From Dastarcus helophoroides (lineage: Eukaryota; Arthropoda; Insecta; Coleoptera; Bothrideridae): a stretch of DNA of 64,000 nucleotides. Under the pieces are notes generated by a model. That model had not been told where the DNA came from, searched no databases, and worked only from the letters and a program-made list of their open reading frames with translations. The DNA lies in the NCBI GenBank assembly GCA_028583605.1, contig CM053328.1, forward strand, positions 1-64,000, written 5' to 3'. The stretch's first letter is position 1; the number at the start of each line of letters is the position of its first letter. Shown in pieces: positions 11,135 to 22,809 of this stretch. A program made the translations under genes and the position numbers.

Positions 11135-12715
11135 AGTCGAAATTTCGAAATATTTCGAGAAGAAAGTCGAAATTTGAGAAAAAAAACTCGAACTTCCGGG
11201 AAAAAAATTGAAATTCTGCGAATTTTGAGAAGAGTCGAAATTTCGAGAAAAGAGTCGAAATTTTCAGAAAAAATGTCGAAATTTCGAAATATTTGGAGAA
11301 AAGGGACGAAATTTGAGAAACGAAACGAAATTTCGAGAAAAAAGTCGAAAGTTCGAGAAAAAAAACCCTAACTTCCGGGAAAAAAAAATCGAAATTCCGA
11401 GAAAAAAACGTCGAATTTTGGGAAGAGTCGAAACTTCAAGAAAAAAGTTGAAATTTTCAGAAAAAAAATCGAAATTTGAGAAAAATGTTGAAATTTCGAG
11501 AAAAAAAGTCGCACTTTCGAGAAAAATTCGAGATTTCGAGAAAAAACGTCGAATTTTGAGCAAAAACGTCGAATTTTGAGAAAAGTGTCAACCTTTCTAG
11601 AAAAAAGTCGAAATTTCGAGAAAAAAGTCGAAATTTTCATAAAAAAGGTCGAAATTCAATAGAGTCGAAATTTCTAGAAAAGAAATTTTGAGATTAAAGT
11701 CGAAATTTTGATATTAAGGTCAAAATTTCGAAAAAAAGTCGACATTTGAGAAAAAAAACGAAATTTCGAAATATTTCGAGAAAAAGGGCGAAATTTGAGA
11801 AATGAGACGAAATTTCGAGAAAAAGGCCGAAAGTTCGAGAAAAAAAACTCGAAACTTGAGAACAACGTCGAAATTTGGAGAAAAAAGTCGAAATATTTTG
11901 ACCAAAGGGGCGAAATTTGGGAAATGAAACGAAATTTCGAGAAAAAAGTCGAAAGTTCGAGAAAAAAACTCGAAATTTGAGAACAACGTCGAAATTTGGG
12001 GAAAAAAGTCGAAATATTTTGACCAAAGGGGCGAAATTTGAGAAATGGAACGAAATTTCGAGAAAAAAGTCGAAAGTTCGAGAAAAAAACTCGAAATTTG
12101 AGAACAACGTCGAAATTTGGAGAAAAAAGTCGAAAGTTCGAAATATTTTTAAAAAAAGGGTGAACTTTATGAAATAAGTCGAAATTTCGAGAAAAAAAGT
12201 CAACATTTTAAGTTGAAAGTCGAAAAAAAAGTCGAAATTTGAGAAAAAAATAGAAATTTCGAGAAAAAGGTACAAATTCTGAGAAAAAAGTCAAAACTTG
12301 TGAAATAAGTCGAAATTTCGAGAAAAAAGTCGAAATTTTGGGTCTAAAGTACTATTTCCATATTAAGGTCTAAATTTCGAGAGAAAAAAGTCGAAATTTG
12401 GAAAAAGGTCGATAATTGAGAAAAAAACAAACGAAATTTCGGGAAAAAAAGACAAACTTTTCGGAATAAGTTCGAAATTTCGAGAAAAATGACAAAATTT
12501 CCAGAAAAAGTCGAAATTTCGAAATATTTCGGGAAGAAGGTCGAAATTTGAGAAAAAAGTCGAACTTTCGAGAAAAAAAAATGAAATTTCGACAAAAAAC
12601 GTCGAATTTTGAGAAATATTTCGAGAAGAAAGTCGAAATTTGAGAAAAAAGTCGAACTTTCGAGAAAAAAAATTAAATTTCGATAAAAAACGTCGAATTT
12701 TCCAAATAAGTAAAA
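11135..12715. repeat. TCGAAATTTCGAG minisatellite, block 2
   Basis: Same unit as block 1 with a clear higher-order repeat of about 110-120 bp (GGGGCGAAATTTG, GAAATGA, ACGAAATTTCGAG, GTCGAAAGTTCGAG, CTCGAAATTTG, AACAACGTCGAAATTTGG) seen three times between 11780 and 12140. That indicates recent local amplification. Confidence 0.9.
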
Positions 12716-14035
12716 ATTTGGAAAAATAACCAAAAACATTAAAAAAATTTTGAGAGATGTAAAAATTTTTATAAAAAGATAAAATTTTCAAAAAAACAGT
12801 CGAGATCGCCTAAAAATTTCGTATAAATTTAAAAAATAAAAATATTGAAAAATGGCTTCATATGAAAGCTTCGCAATTTTCAAAATTTTGATTTTTTTGG
12901 AAATTTCGACTGTTTGGAGAATTTCCACTTTATTTAAAATTTCGACTTTTTTGACATTCATAGAAAGAAAAATTTTCCAAAAAAAACAGAATTATGAAAA
13001 AAATTGAAGTTTTGAAAAAAATTCGTTTCGGATTTTTAAAAAAAGTCGAAATATTGAACGTAGTCAAAAATGGCAAAAAAAAAGAAAATTTTGAAAAAAA
13101 TAAAAATTTTCCGAAAACTTCAGTCTTAAAAAAACTATGCAATTTAACAAATCTAAATTTTGAAAAACCAAAAATACAGGAAATGATGAACATTTTGAAA
13201 AATTTTCAAAAAATGTCACAATGTTTAAAAAAACCTAATGTTCCAAAAAAAGTAAAAGGTTGTTGGAAAAAAAGTAGAAATTTCAAAGACAAACTTTGAG
13301 AAATATCAAATATTTAATAAAAAGATAAAATTCAAAAAAAAACAGTCGAAATTCTCAAAATCAGAATATTGAAAAATGGCCAAAAAACTCAAATATTCGA
13401 AATAAGTCAAAATTTTCAAAGAATAAAGTAAAAACTGAATAAATGGGGGAATTTTTCAAAATATTCGAAGTTAAAAAAAATGTTTTAAAATTAATTTAAA
13501 AAACGTTTCAAATTTTCGAAAAAGTCAAATTTTCGAAAAAGTCAAAATTTTGAAAAATAGATAAAATAAAAAAAGGTCATAACTTGTAAAGGGCATTTTC
13601 AGAAAAAATTAATATTTTGAAAAAGGTGCAAAAATTTGAAAACAAAAGTCAACATTTTGAAAAATTTCGAAATTTGAATACATTTAAAATTTAAAAACGA
13701 ATGGAGGTTTTCAGAAAGAAGCAGCAAGTTTAAAAAAAAGTCGAAGAAAAGTTGGAAAAACCAATATTTGCTGAAAGAGTGAAATTTTTTTTAAAGTTTA
13801 ATTAAAAAATGAAATTTTGAAAAAACAGGATTTCTAAAGAAATTCGAAAAAAGTCGGAAATTGAAAAATCTATCGAAAATTTGAAAAAATGTCGAAATTA
13901 TCAATGAAGTTGAGATTGTAAAAAAAATCGAAATTTTCGTAAAAAATTTCAGTTTATGAAATTTTAAAATTTTCAAAAACAGATCGAAATTTTCGAAAAA
14001 ATCAAACCTTTGAACAATCGAAGTCGACAATTTAA
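12716..14035. repeat. Degenerate AT-rich fringe of the minisatellite
   Basis: A-rich plus strand with irregular TCGAAATTTTGAAAAA motifs and no fixed period. It resembles much of 23-32 kb and 62-63.8 kb, and the open frames are incidental. Confidence 0.6.
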
Positions 14036-14246
14036 GACAATAAAAATATTGTTTTATTCTTTTATTAAATATCTAATTTTGAAAGTCAAAAAGTCAAAAT
14101 TTTTGTTTGAACTAATAATTGGTAAAAGTTGAACTATCGTTAATTTAGCCCGACGCGCAAGTAATGAATTGCGTTCGGGTAAACTGAAATGTAAAAATGT
14201 AAAAAGGATAAAAAGAAACGCACCCATTCAAGTTGTAAGTTGTAGT

Positions 14247-15549
14247 CAGAGACTAAATAGACTGAACGTTTCAATGTTGTCTCATGCGTACAGTTGAAGC
14301 TAAAATCCGGGGAAGTTGGGAGGTGCATTCCACTACTCTTTGATATGGTCGGATTAAGTAAAATTTATAAATACGAAACTTGCCGCGTAACGGTTCTAAC
14401 GATTTAGATGAAACTTTAGAATTAGGGGCTTTTGGACCAACAGGATAATTTTTATAAGTGCTTTTTGGTAAAAGTTCAGGAGAACTATTTTCAAAGTCTG
14501 TTTTTTCAATACGCGACGCCTGTGTACAATATTGTTAAGCCGGTGCTGTAAACACGTCATGATTGCAGTGAAATGGCGACGCGCGCACGCCGATAATTGA
14601 ATATTTATATATTTTATTTTTACCTACCCAAAGAATGAAACTCTTCCTTTTTTTTTTTCCTTCACTAATGTGTTTACTGAAGTTTCAACAATGATCCACA
14701 ATACACTTCCCCATATTTATAGCCCATTTTCTTTAAAAAAAACCGATGTTATCTTCGCAAAGGTCTGTCAAATAATAAGAGGGCGTTGCGAGCAGTGTTG
14801 CCAACCCGAAAATATCTATTTCTGTCACGCCGAACAAAAACCTGCTGCCACTCTTGAATCTTTTATAAACAAAGTTGTTACACACACGTACGGCGGATCT
14901 TCTCCCTTGCGACACAACAATAGTTGTTTGATTAGCAACGGAAAGAAGTTCATTGTCAATCAAGTAAGACATTTGTTTGGATTTGCAGAATGAAACTAAC
15001 TGCTTAACAAAAATAAAATATATGTTGTGAAATGCCAAATCAATATTAGAACTATTTACCTTCTTTAGGTTGGCATTGCATTGTTCTATGTTTGCTAAAA
15101 ATGTCAAATGTCAATCAATAATAATTTTTAATAAAAGTCAGTCATGCAGTAAGAAGTTTCTCTATACAATATATTAAAAGAATCCAGCATCCTGCCTAAA
15201 AGCTATTCCACTAATCAAAATTAACAACAATATACAATTTATAGCTTAAGAGAAAAGAACTGCACTACGTTATTTGGGTTTATGTTGATTGTACAGGTAC
15301 TGAAATATTCAAATTAGATATACATGCATATTATGTCCGAATTAGAGATTTTAGCAAAATCCCGTTACAATCTTTCTAATTTAAAAAACCTTCCGGCTAC
15401 ATGCTACGAGCATCAAAATTCTGCTACGGTTGGCAACACTGGTTGCGAGCTAGATGGAGCTAGGCTTTCGCCAGGCTTTCAACTGGCTTCACTGCTTACC
15501 GTGTTAGGTTCAGTCTATTTAGTCTCTGGTTCAATCTATTTAGTCTCTG
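14247..15549. mobile_element. hAT-like non-autonomous element carrying a nested hAT-like element
   Basis: Terminal inverted repeats CAGAGACTAAATAG / CTATTTAGTCTCTG are flanked by a perfect 8-bp target duplication GTTGTAGT (14239-14246 and 15550-15557), the hAT hallmark. The right end is doubled (two copies of a 23-bp terminal segment). No transposase is encoded. It contains the second element at 14793-15441; without that insert it is about 646 bp. Its sister copy is at 37889-42284. Confidence 0.85.
14793..15441. mobile_element. Nested hAT-like element, copy 1
   Basis: Ends CAGTGTTGCCAA / TTGGCAACACTG, 649 bp, with perfect 8-bp duplication GTTGCGAG at 14785-14792 and 15442-15449. The sister host element at 37889-42284 shows the unoccupied site (minus-strand ATTGCGAG at 37975-37968). 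The only open frames are short and on both strands, so it is non-autonomous. Confidence 0.9.
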
Positions 15550-15557
15550 GTTGTAGT

Positions 15558-16220
15558 AATAAATCTGCATAAAGGTTTCAGCTAAGATAATCTCATTAAT
15601 GGGGCGCATTAGTAATTTCTAGGAGCCCATGACGAAGCCAGATACGATCCGTCCCCAAATTAGGAGTTTTACGAATTACTTTAACGAATGGGAAAAACCC
15701 CGTTCTTGGGAATCAATATCAGCCTCCCCCGAACTACAAAATTTGCGACAATGGGATAAGGGTAATGAGTAAATAATTATTGACATACAGTAAAATTTAC
15801 CTAATCCCATTGCCGTGACAAATCCAGTTCGATGCTTCTAAACAATTTTGAAAGTCTAGCATTGATATGATACATCGAATATCGAATAAATTTACCGATG
15901 TATCGAAACATATCGAGGTATTATTTTCGAAACATTGTGCTCTACACCAATTTTCATCGAAATCGGTTCAGTAATTGAGCCATAAAAAGCCAACAGAAGG
16001 GCAGACGAGCACATTTTGGCATTTACATTTAACATAGAGAAACTAAGAAAGAGTATGAACTACGTACGATTCTATGGATAGCGGACACCCCTCGCGGAAA
16101 ACGGAACTAATTACCATAAAAACAGAACACTGTAATGCCGGTAACACAGGAAACTGTATTATCGATAGTTTCCCACACTCTTTCAAATTAAATAAAAATT
16201 CCAAGTTAAATAGTTATTTA
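15558..16220. other. Unassigned DNA with a TATCGA-rich patch
   Basis: No gene seen. At 15865-15935 a run of ATCGAATATCGAATAA and CGATGTATCGAAACAT resembles patches at 25655-25745 and 32245-32335, so it is a dispersed repeat fragment. Confidence 0.4.
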
Positions 16221-16335
16221 TGATACAAGTGTTAAAAGTGACATTTTATTTTGTGAGTGGGGAGTATTGCGGAACGAGCGTAGCGAGTGGAGCAACCCCA
16301 CGAACAAAATAAAATCACTTTTAACAAGTGTATCA
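16221..16335. mobile_element. Small foldback element
   Basis: Imperfect palindrome. The left arm TGATACAAGTGTTAAAAGTG...ATTTTATTTTGTG...GTGGGG mirrors the right arm CCCCAC...CAAAATAAAAT...CACTTTTAACAAGTGTATCA. The centre has GAACGAGCGTAGCGAGTGG, a motif often seen in insect foldback repeats. It is non-coding. Confidence 0.7.
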
Positions 16336-16379
16336 TACAATATTTGTTGTAAAACTGTTAAATTAAAAAAGAAAATGCT

Positions 16380-17149
16380 GCCTCTAGGGTTGAATTTTCG
16401 ATTTATTGTTTACGTGTTGAATTACAAAATTGACAATTACATCTGAGAATCAAGTCAGGTGCTGGATAGAGTGTAACTAAGTAAAACAATTGTAAGTTGT
16501 TTAATGTTTATTAGTAACCACAATTGAACCTGTCCTAAAATATTGTAAATTTTATGGCTAATAAACATGAATTTTGAAGAAAAGTTTGGAAATTAAAGCA
16601 ATTTTATTATTCCACCAGATGTTGAAGAAACAGCAACTATATCAACTAAGATTTAATGCTCCAGAAATCGGGACAAAAATCTGATGGTATGAAATAAAGA
16701 ATCTAGCGGATAACTTCACTCAAAATATATTTTCTATTTACGTCGAAGGAAATTCTAAGTTTTGGAATCTCTCTATGATAAAAGCTAGTTTTCAAATCAA
16801 GAACAACTAGGATATAAGCAAGCAATTAAAACAAGCGTACAAGATTTTTTTGAATGAAGCTTCAGACGAAATATGTAGTAAAAAGTTGCGTCAAACTAAA
16901 AGCAACATCTGTCCTAGTTTTTGCATGGATTACTAGCATAAATATCTCTGCAATTACTTCTCAGGAAAACTAAAATAAGTAACCGTTCAGCTTGTAATGG
17001 TAATATTAATATTATAAATAAATAATTTATAACTATTTAAATATGTTTTAATGCTTGGAAACAATATTACACAATAATCAAGAACCAAAACCAAAAAAAA
17101 AATCTTTTTAATTTTTTCTGTACAGCTTTCTATTTAATATTGCATATTG
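16380..17149. other. Unassigned AT-rich DNA
   Basis: No intact frame, RNA gene or repeat recognised. Confidence 0.3.
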
Positions 17150-17157
17150 CTATATAT

Positions 17158-17352
17158 CAGTGTTTCCTAAATAGTGGGTCACAACCCGGCACCGGGCCAT
17201 AAAAATAAAATACCAGGTTGCAAAATTGTCCTCATACTCACAAATGATTAGTTCTTGTACATTAAAATGTAATTAAAACATCTTTTAGTGGATCGCGAAG
17301 GGAAAATATTAAAAACAACCGGGTCAGGGCAAACAAAGTTTGGGAAACGCTG
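17158..17352. mobile_element. hAT MITE, 195 bp
   Basis: Ends CAGTGTTTCCTAAA / TTTGGGAAACGCTG, flanked by an 8-bp duplication CTATATAT (17150-17157) / CTATATTT (17353-17360), 7 of 8 identical. The inner GTGGGTC...GACCC block is typical of arthropod hAT MITEs. Confidence 0.85.
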
Positions 17353-17365
17353 CTATATTTACTTT

Positions 17366-17475
17366 AACACTAGTGCGAAAAAACTTTATCGCACTAGTGT
17401 TAAAAGTATTTTTGACACGTATCTTTATAAGTCAATTTTTAGTTCACTTATCGGTGAACTAAAAATGTCACTTTT
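17366..17475. repeat. Two adjacent perfect hairpins
   Basis: AACACTAGTGCGA pairs with TCGCACTAGTGTT across a short loop. Then TTTTTAGTTCAC pairs with GTGAACTAAAAA across TTATCG. The flanking TTAAAAGT/ACTTTTAA suggests kinship with the foldback at 16221-16335. Confidence 0.65.
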
Positions 17476-18497
17476 AATGACAGTTTTACAAAAAAGATTT
17501 TACCACATTAATAATTGGCATTAATTACGCAACGTTTGCATAATTATTACCAATTACTGATGAGGAAAATCTTCCATACTTCAAAAACTAGGTTGATTAA
17601 TTACTTCAGTTTAAAAAAGTGTATTGAAATTTTTTAATTCTATCACACAAAGAGTATAAAATGCAAGATTCTAAACCTAATATAATTTAATTTTTATGTA
17701 TAAATTATAAGGGTTAAAATAAAAAATATATAGACTTTTATAGTTTTTATTTTCAAATATAAAGAATAATAATAGAACATTTTTCAATAGTTATAGTTCA
17801 ACACAACAGTTTTTAATGCGAGAAAAATATTATTTTTTTTCGCTGTCTTTTCTGCACCAGTAGTTTGGAAAATAAATTGTAGATATAATTAAATAAAAAA
17901 ATGTATGAAGTCAGATTCTAATGCATACCCTAATGGTCGTTTGTATGTCAGAATTTGACTTCTGCCACAAATTTATCAGCAATTTCCAAATATTTCAGCA
18001 ATTCATTCTTTTTTTAATTTAGAGACCAGGAAAAAGTAAAAAAAAAATGAAATTAATAAAGGAGTTCATACACACAAAAATATATCAGCACCGTTGACTT
18101 CTGAAACACATATAAAGTATTTTAATGTAAATAAAAAATAAAATGACAAACAATAGCACAAAGTTGTAAAAAATTAACATAATGTTTATAATAACTTGTA
18201 TGTACATACATTATTGTATAGTAAGTACATTTTTTAACTTTTGATATACCTTTCATGTGAAAACAACTGTGTAAATGTTTGTTGGACAGACATAAATCAT
18301 TTGAAGGTTTGATTTCCCTGCAATAATACATAAAAATACACAAAACATAAAAAAAGAATTCAAAAAAATAAACTTTAAAAACACAACATAAAAACTATAA
18401 AACAGAAAATAAATATAATATAAAATTAACAAAAACAAAACAGTTATCCTAAACTACAGAACAATAAATAATATAAAAAAACATAGTAATAAATTCG
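17476..18497. other. Unassigned AT-rich DNA downstream of the P-element remnant
   Basis: Very AT-rich. It may include the 3' non-coding part of the P-type element, but no terminal repeat could be matched. Confidence 0.35.
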
Positions 18498-21079
18498 TTA
18501 TTTATGTAAAAATTTCATTATTTTTTTGTTTCGTCTTACATCTCTTTTGTTCATTTTAAAGTCTTTAAAAAAATTTTTAACCATAGTTTTCATCATACTT
18601 GAAATAAGCAACTCTTTTATAAAATTCTTATGAACTGAACATAAATACCAATCAAAATTAACATTAGAAGATAAATACAACTGAAGCTTTTTATAAATAT
18701 CGAATTCATGACCATGATATTTCAAAGCTGTTAGTATTAAGTCATGTATGTGAGCAATATAAAAACACAATTGCTCAGATACATACTTAAGGCGTTTTTG
18801 ATCATCAAACTCTTTAAACAGGGTAAATAAGTAATGTTCTAAAATATTATCACTTAAAAGAGATTTGCTGCAGTCTTCGCAAGTGAAATCTAAAACTTTT
18901 TTGGTAAAAAAGCCCCCCACATATGTCAGCGCTTCCTTGTCAACAATAGCCAAATCCCGAGGAGGCAGAACTTGTATCAAGCACTTTTTCAGGTTATCAT
19001 TATCTTCTGAAAACATTTCAATTGGAGTGATAGATGGGGAAGTATCTGAGAGAAAATCAGTTAGATCTTCTAAAAGATCAAAGTCATCATCCTCGCAATT
19101 CTTTCCATAACTTCGTGGTATAATAAGCCCATTCAGAATACTAGTTTTAAGAGCACTAATAAACTGAAAAGGTGATGGATTTGTGTGTGCTCTTCCATGC
19201 TGTCTTATTATACTAAAAAGATTTTCAAGTGGATCTTGATTTAAATGTCGAGTTTGCAAGTACTGAAACCCTGCTTTTTCACAAATACTCCATACCATCA
19301 AAACTCCTTTAATCGTTTGAATCCAACCTGCTTTGCACCTTGGAGCCCTTGATGCAGATCCTGTTGTTCGATCTAAAAATTTCCAAAATTCAATTTTATT
19401 CAACATAGAATGCCAAAAAGTAACATGTTTACTCTTCTTACTCACACTATGCCTTAATTTCTTTCCTTCATTTCGAAAAGGTGTCGCGTTTAAAGAATCA
19501 AATAGTAAATCAATGTCTTTAACAAATTCTGCAGTGTGGGCAGCATTGGAAGAAATAATAGAATGCGATGCAAAAGCTTCCAGTGTAGCTGCCACTGTAT
19601 GACTCAAAGTTTTAGCTGCAATGGAAACTTTCATTTTTAAGTGTGAGTTAGGAAGATCCAAATATTCCCTTTTGATTTTATGTAACATTTGGAATCTACT
19701 TTTACTATCAATTTCATAACACTGAAGTATGTGGTCCCACTGGGCAACCTTACCATCCTCAAATTGAATGTTATAATTTTTTAAAGCATTTCTTGTATTT
19801 TTTAAAAGATGTGGGATATCATGCAGTATTACAATTTTTTGATGGTTTACCATAAAAAAAGTATCTGATTTGTCAGTATGACATTCCTCTATTTATTACT
19901 TAAAAGCAGCTGCATTTGTAGTTCCTTGATCTGATACACAACATACAACTTTAAGACCTATATTTTGTAATTCTTTAATAATTTCCTTTAAAATGACTTT
20001 TAAATGAGATGTTTTTATTTGATCTTTAGTAAAGTAATAGGCTAATGGTTGCTTCCATTTTTTCCTTAATCCTGAAATCATAAAAACTAAAGCATGGTTA
20101 GCCATTTCATTAAAACAACATAGCCAATTACTTTACCCAAGGTATGGTCATAATTTAAATCATATGATAAAGACATCTCATCGAACATTAAACAACAAAA
20201 TTTATCTAAGGATTTCATTTTCTTTACCCTTTGCTTCAATTTTTTAAAAACATGCTGATTAATTCCAGTATCAAAATTCAGATCGAAGAAGCGATTGCAG
20301 AGTAGAAATACTTGGTAATTTTAAACATCTTTGCAAAAATCTGTAGCTCCAGGGACCACATTTATAAAATGCTAACGCAAATGCTTTGTCTTGAGGAGAC
20401 CAACGTTGACCATGCAATTTTAAGAAACAATTTCTAAATTGAGATTTAATAAATTGAACACAATTACTTATACCTTGTTCAAGTTGTCTGAATAATTTTG
20501 TAGAAGATATAGAAGCTGCAGTTTGCAATTTATTTTTGGACTTTCTAATACGTCCTTTTAGGTTTAAAATTTGTTGTTTTTGAAATATCATACAGATATT
20601 TCTTACGAGGTGTCAATTGGTTGCTGCGAGTAACACCAATACTAGCCAACAAACCACCACTAGTAGAAGAAGCTACATTAATTGACGTATTGCAAGCTGG
20701 AGCTTCCTGGAAAGTTAATGAGTTATCAAAATTTAATTTTCTTTTTGCTGATACTATAACATCTGAAGATATATTCTCGTTAAGAGTAACATTATTTTCG
20801 GAAGCGCTCAAAGCTAAATTTGGAACAGCAAATTTATTTAATCTTATTTTTAATGTACTCGTAAAATCCTTTAATTGAAAGTGGTCCTCACAAATTCGTC
20901 TAAAATAACTATACTCAAAATTTGGAAAATGTTCTTTTATTTTATTTATCCAGGAGGAGCACAGATTTTCGCTTGATGGAAATTTAAAAAAAATGCTTAC
21001 CCTTTTGTTTATTTCCAAGTTCATATATATTGTAGCAATTTGGTATGCAACAAGCGTTAGTAGGCTTGAGGGATGCCAT
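18498..21079 (-). pseudogene. Decayed P-element-type transposase (THAP9-like)
   Basis: THAP start at ATG 21079 (MASLKPTNACCIPNC), with the C2CH pattern completed by ICEDHF and an AVPNL motif near its end. Next comes the N-terminal P-element region (QRWSPQDKAFALAFYKCGPW), then an RNase-H-like region with FDEMSLSYD (20170-20200), VVCCVSDQGTTNAAAF (about 19900-19950) and HDIPHLLKN (about 19810-19840). A 451-codon stretch carries the GTP-binding insert and C-terminal half (LNQDPLENLFSIIRQHGR). Lesions: an A8/T8 homopolymer at 20986-20993 shifts the THAP frame; further shifts lie near 20575-20592, 20272-20283 and about 20110; tandem TAA TAA stops are at 19893-19898. No P-type terminal repeats were located. 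The reading order is normal for the family, so this is decay in place and not a rearrangement. Confidence 0.88.
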
Positions 21080-21362
21080 TCTCACAATTTTTGATGTTAT
21101 TATTTAAACTTGTTAATTCAATTACCTAGAAACGCATTAAAAAATTAAATTCTACATTTAAAGTTATTTGAAATGGTCTTAAACAGATAATTTCAAACAA
21201 CAAATTCAGCTCAGTTAATGACTGATTTCACGTATTGTAAATACATGATTGATAATGAACTCATCATCATGGTTCTTTGGTAGTTTAACGCGGTTCCGAA
21301 ACTTTCGTTCCTTTGACCGCCGTCTTTTAGTGAACATTACTGTGTTGATAATTTTGTGAGCT

Positions 21363-21627
21363 GCGGAGACCGCCGATCGAAAGCTACTCAATTCACCTCC
21401 GATGGCAGGCGTCCGTGATCGACAGCAGTCGCTCTAAAGAAAGCTACTCGGTCCACCTTCTTTAGCGCGTGCTGTCGACCGCGCCCGTGTTGTTAGGTGC
21501 GCTAGCGAGAGATCATTTACCGGGCGAAAGCTACTCAATTCACCTTCGTCGATAAGCGACCCTCGGTTGCGTGTTGTCGCACCAAATGAAAGCTACTCAA
21601 TCCACCTTCATTGGTACGACTAACAAC
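21363..21627 (+). ncRNA. Cluster of four related hairpins with a shared 20-nt core (candidate structured RNA)
   Basis: Four copies of AAAGCTACTCAATYCACCTT (core positions 21380-21399, 21440-21459, 21527-21546, 21589-21608) lie in the same orientation. Each is enclosed by a short stem of different sequence: ATCG/CGAT, TAAAG/CTTTA, GGCG/CGTC, and AATG/CATT with ACC/GGT. Copy 2 also has an outer perfect 8-bp stem CGACAGCA/TGCTGTCG; copy 4 has GTCG/CGAC. The cluster is GC-rich and lies about 280 bp upstream of the P-type transposase start, so it may be part of that element. The family is unknown to me. Confidence 0.5.
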
Positions 21628-21639
21628 GGTGATTATCGT

Positions 21640-21867
21640 TTAGTTTCTGTTCATCTTTTGTAGAATCTGTCTGGGCCTTTTGTGCCTACTTTCCGTGGTA
21701 TCTTCGTAATCTGTTATTTCAGAGATCTGTAGATAATGAACTCGAGTTTTACTTCAGTTTTATATTGCTTATTAGTTACCTCAAATACGTTTTTAAACGT
21801 TAATTATCTTACGGGAACAAACAACCGGCGTCCATTTATAAAGTAAACAAAGGAATAACGAATCTGC
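21640..21867. other. Unassigned spacer
   Basis: No feature recognised between the hairpin cluster and the hAT-like copy. Confidence 0.3.
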
Positions 21868-21875
21868 GTCAATCG

Positions 21876-22579
21876 CAGTGTTGCCAATCCGAAAATATCA
21901 ATTTCTGTCACGCCGAACAAAAGATCCTGCTATTTGTCCGCCAAACCTGCTGCCCACCCTTGAATCTTTTATAAACAAAGTTGTTACACATATGGTACGC
22001 ACGGCGGATCTTCTCCCTTACGACACAACAATAGTTGTTTGATTACCATAGCAACGGAAAGAAGTTCATTGTTCATTATCAATCAAGGGAGACATTTATT
22101 TGTCTGGATTTGCAGAATGAAACTAACTGCTTAACAAAAATAAAATATATGTTGTGAAATGCCGAATCAATATTTGAACTATTTACTTTCTTTAGGTTGG
22201 CATTGCTCTATTCTATGTTTGCTAAAAATGTCAAATGTCAATTTTCAATAAAACAGTCAGTCATGCAGTAAGAAGTTTCTCTATATAATATATTAAAAGA
22301 ATCCAGCATCCTGCCTAAAAGTTATTCCACTAATCAAAATTAACAACAATATACAATTTATAGCTTAAGAGAAAAGAACTGCACTACGTTATTTGGGTTT
22401 ATGTTGATTGTACAGGTACTGAAATATTCAAATTAGATAAACATGCATATTATGTCCGAATTAGAGATTTTCGCAAAATCCCGCTACAATCTTATTAATT
22501 TAAAAAACCTTTCGACTACATGCTACTAGCATCTAAATTCTGCTACTGTAGCAGAATTCTGCTACGGTTGGCAACACTG
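21876..22579. mobile_element. hAT-like element, copy 2 (same family as 14793-15441)
   Basis: Same ends (CAGTGTTGCCAA / TTGGCAACACTG), 704 bp, perfect 8-bp duplication GTCAATCG at 21868-21875 and 22580-22587. It is very similar to copy 1 along its whole length, with small internal indels (for example AAGATCCTGCTATTTGTCCG is present only here). Confidence 0.9.
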
Positions 22580-22809
22580 GTCAATCGTGTTGCGTTGTAT
22601 TACAGAGGGAGTGAGAGCATCATACTATTAGTTCTAGTGTCATGAAGTGAGAGGGAATGCTATATTAGTTCATTCTTCCGCACATCGGGGCGCCACAAAC
22701 ACACTTCTTCTTTCTTCTATTTACTAAATGGTCTTTTCCTGTATAGTCTCTGGCTTCTGTCATATAAGATCGTAAGTAGAAGTATTAAAATAAGCTTGCA
22801 AAGAACACG

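Noticed and set aside
9190..12715. Repeat-spacer look reminiscent of a CRISPR array
   Set aside because: Units are contiguous, degenerate and without unique spacers, and the DNA is eukaryotic.
9259..12791. Many overlapping Lys- or Phe-rich open frames on both strands (60-193 codons)
   Set aside because: They follow the 20-bp stop-poor minisatellite unit in every frame; no start context, domain or codon bias.
14670..15107. Opposed open frames of 107 and 124 codons inside the hAT-like element
   Set aside because: They cross the nested insertion border at 14793 or run antisense to each other; no transposase motif.
15865..15935. TATCGA-rich patch as a promoter element (DRE-like sites)
   Set aside because: The same patch recurs at 25655 and 32245 with flanking similarity and without genes, so a dispersed repeat is more likely.
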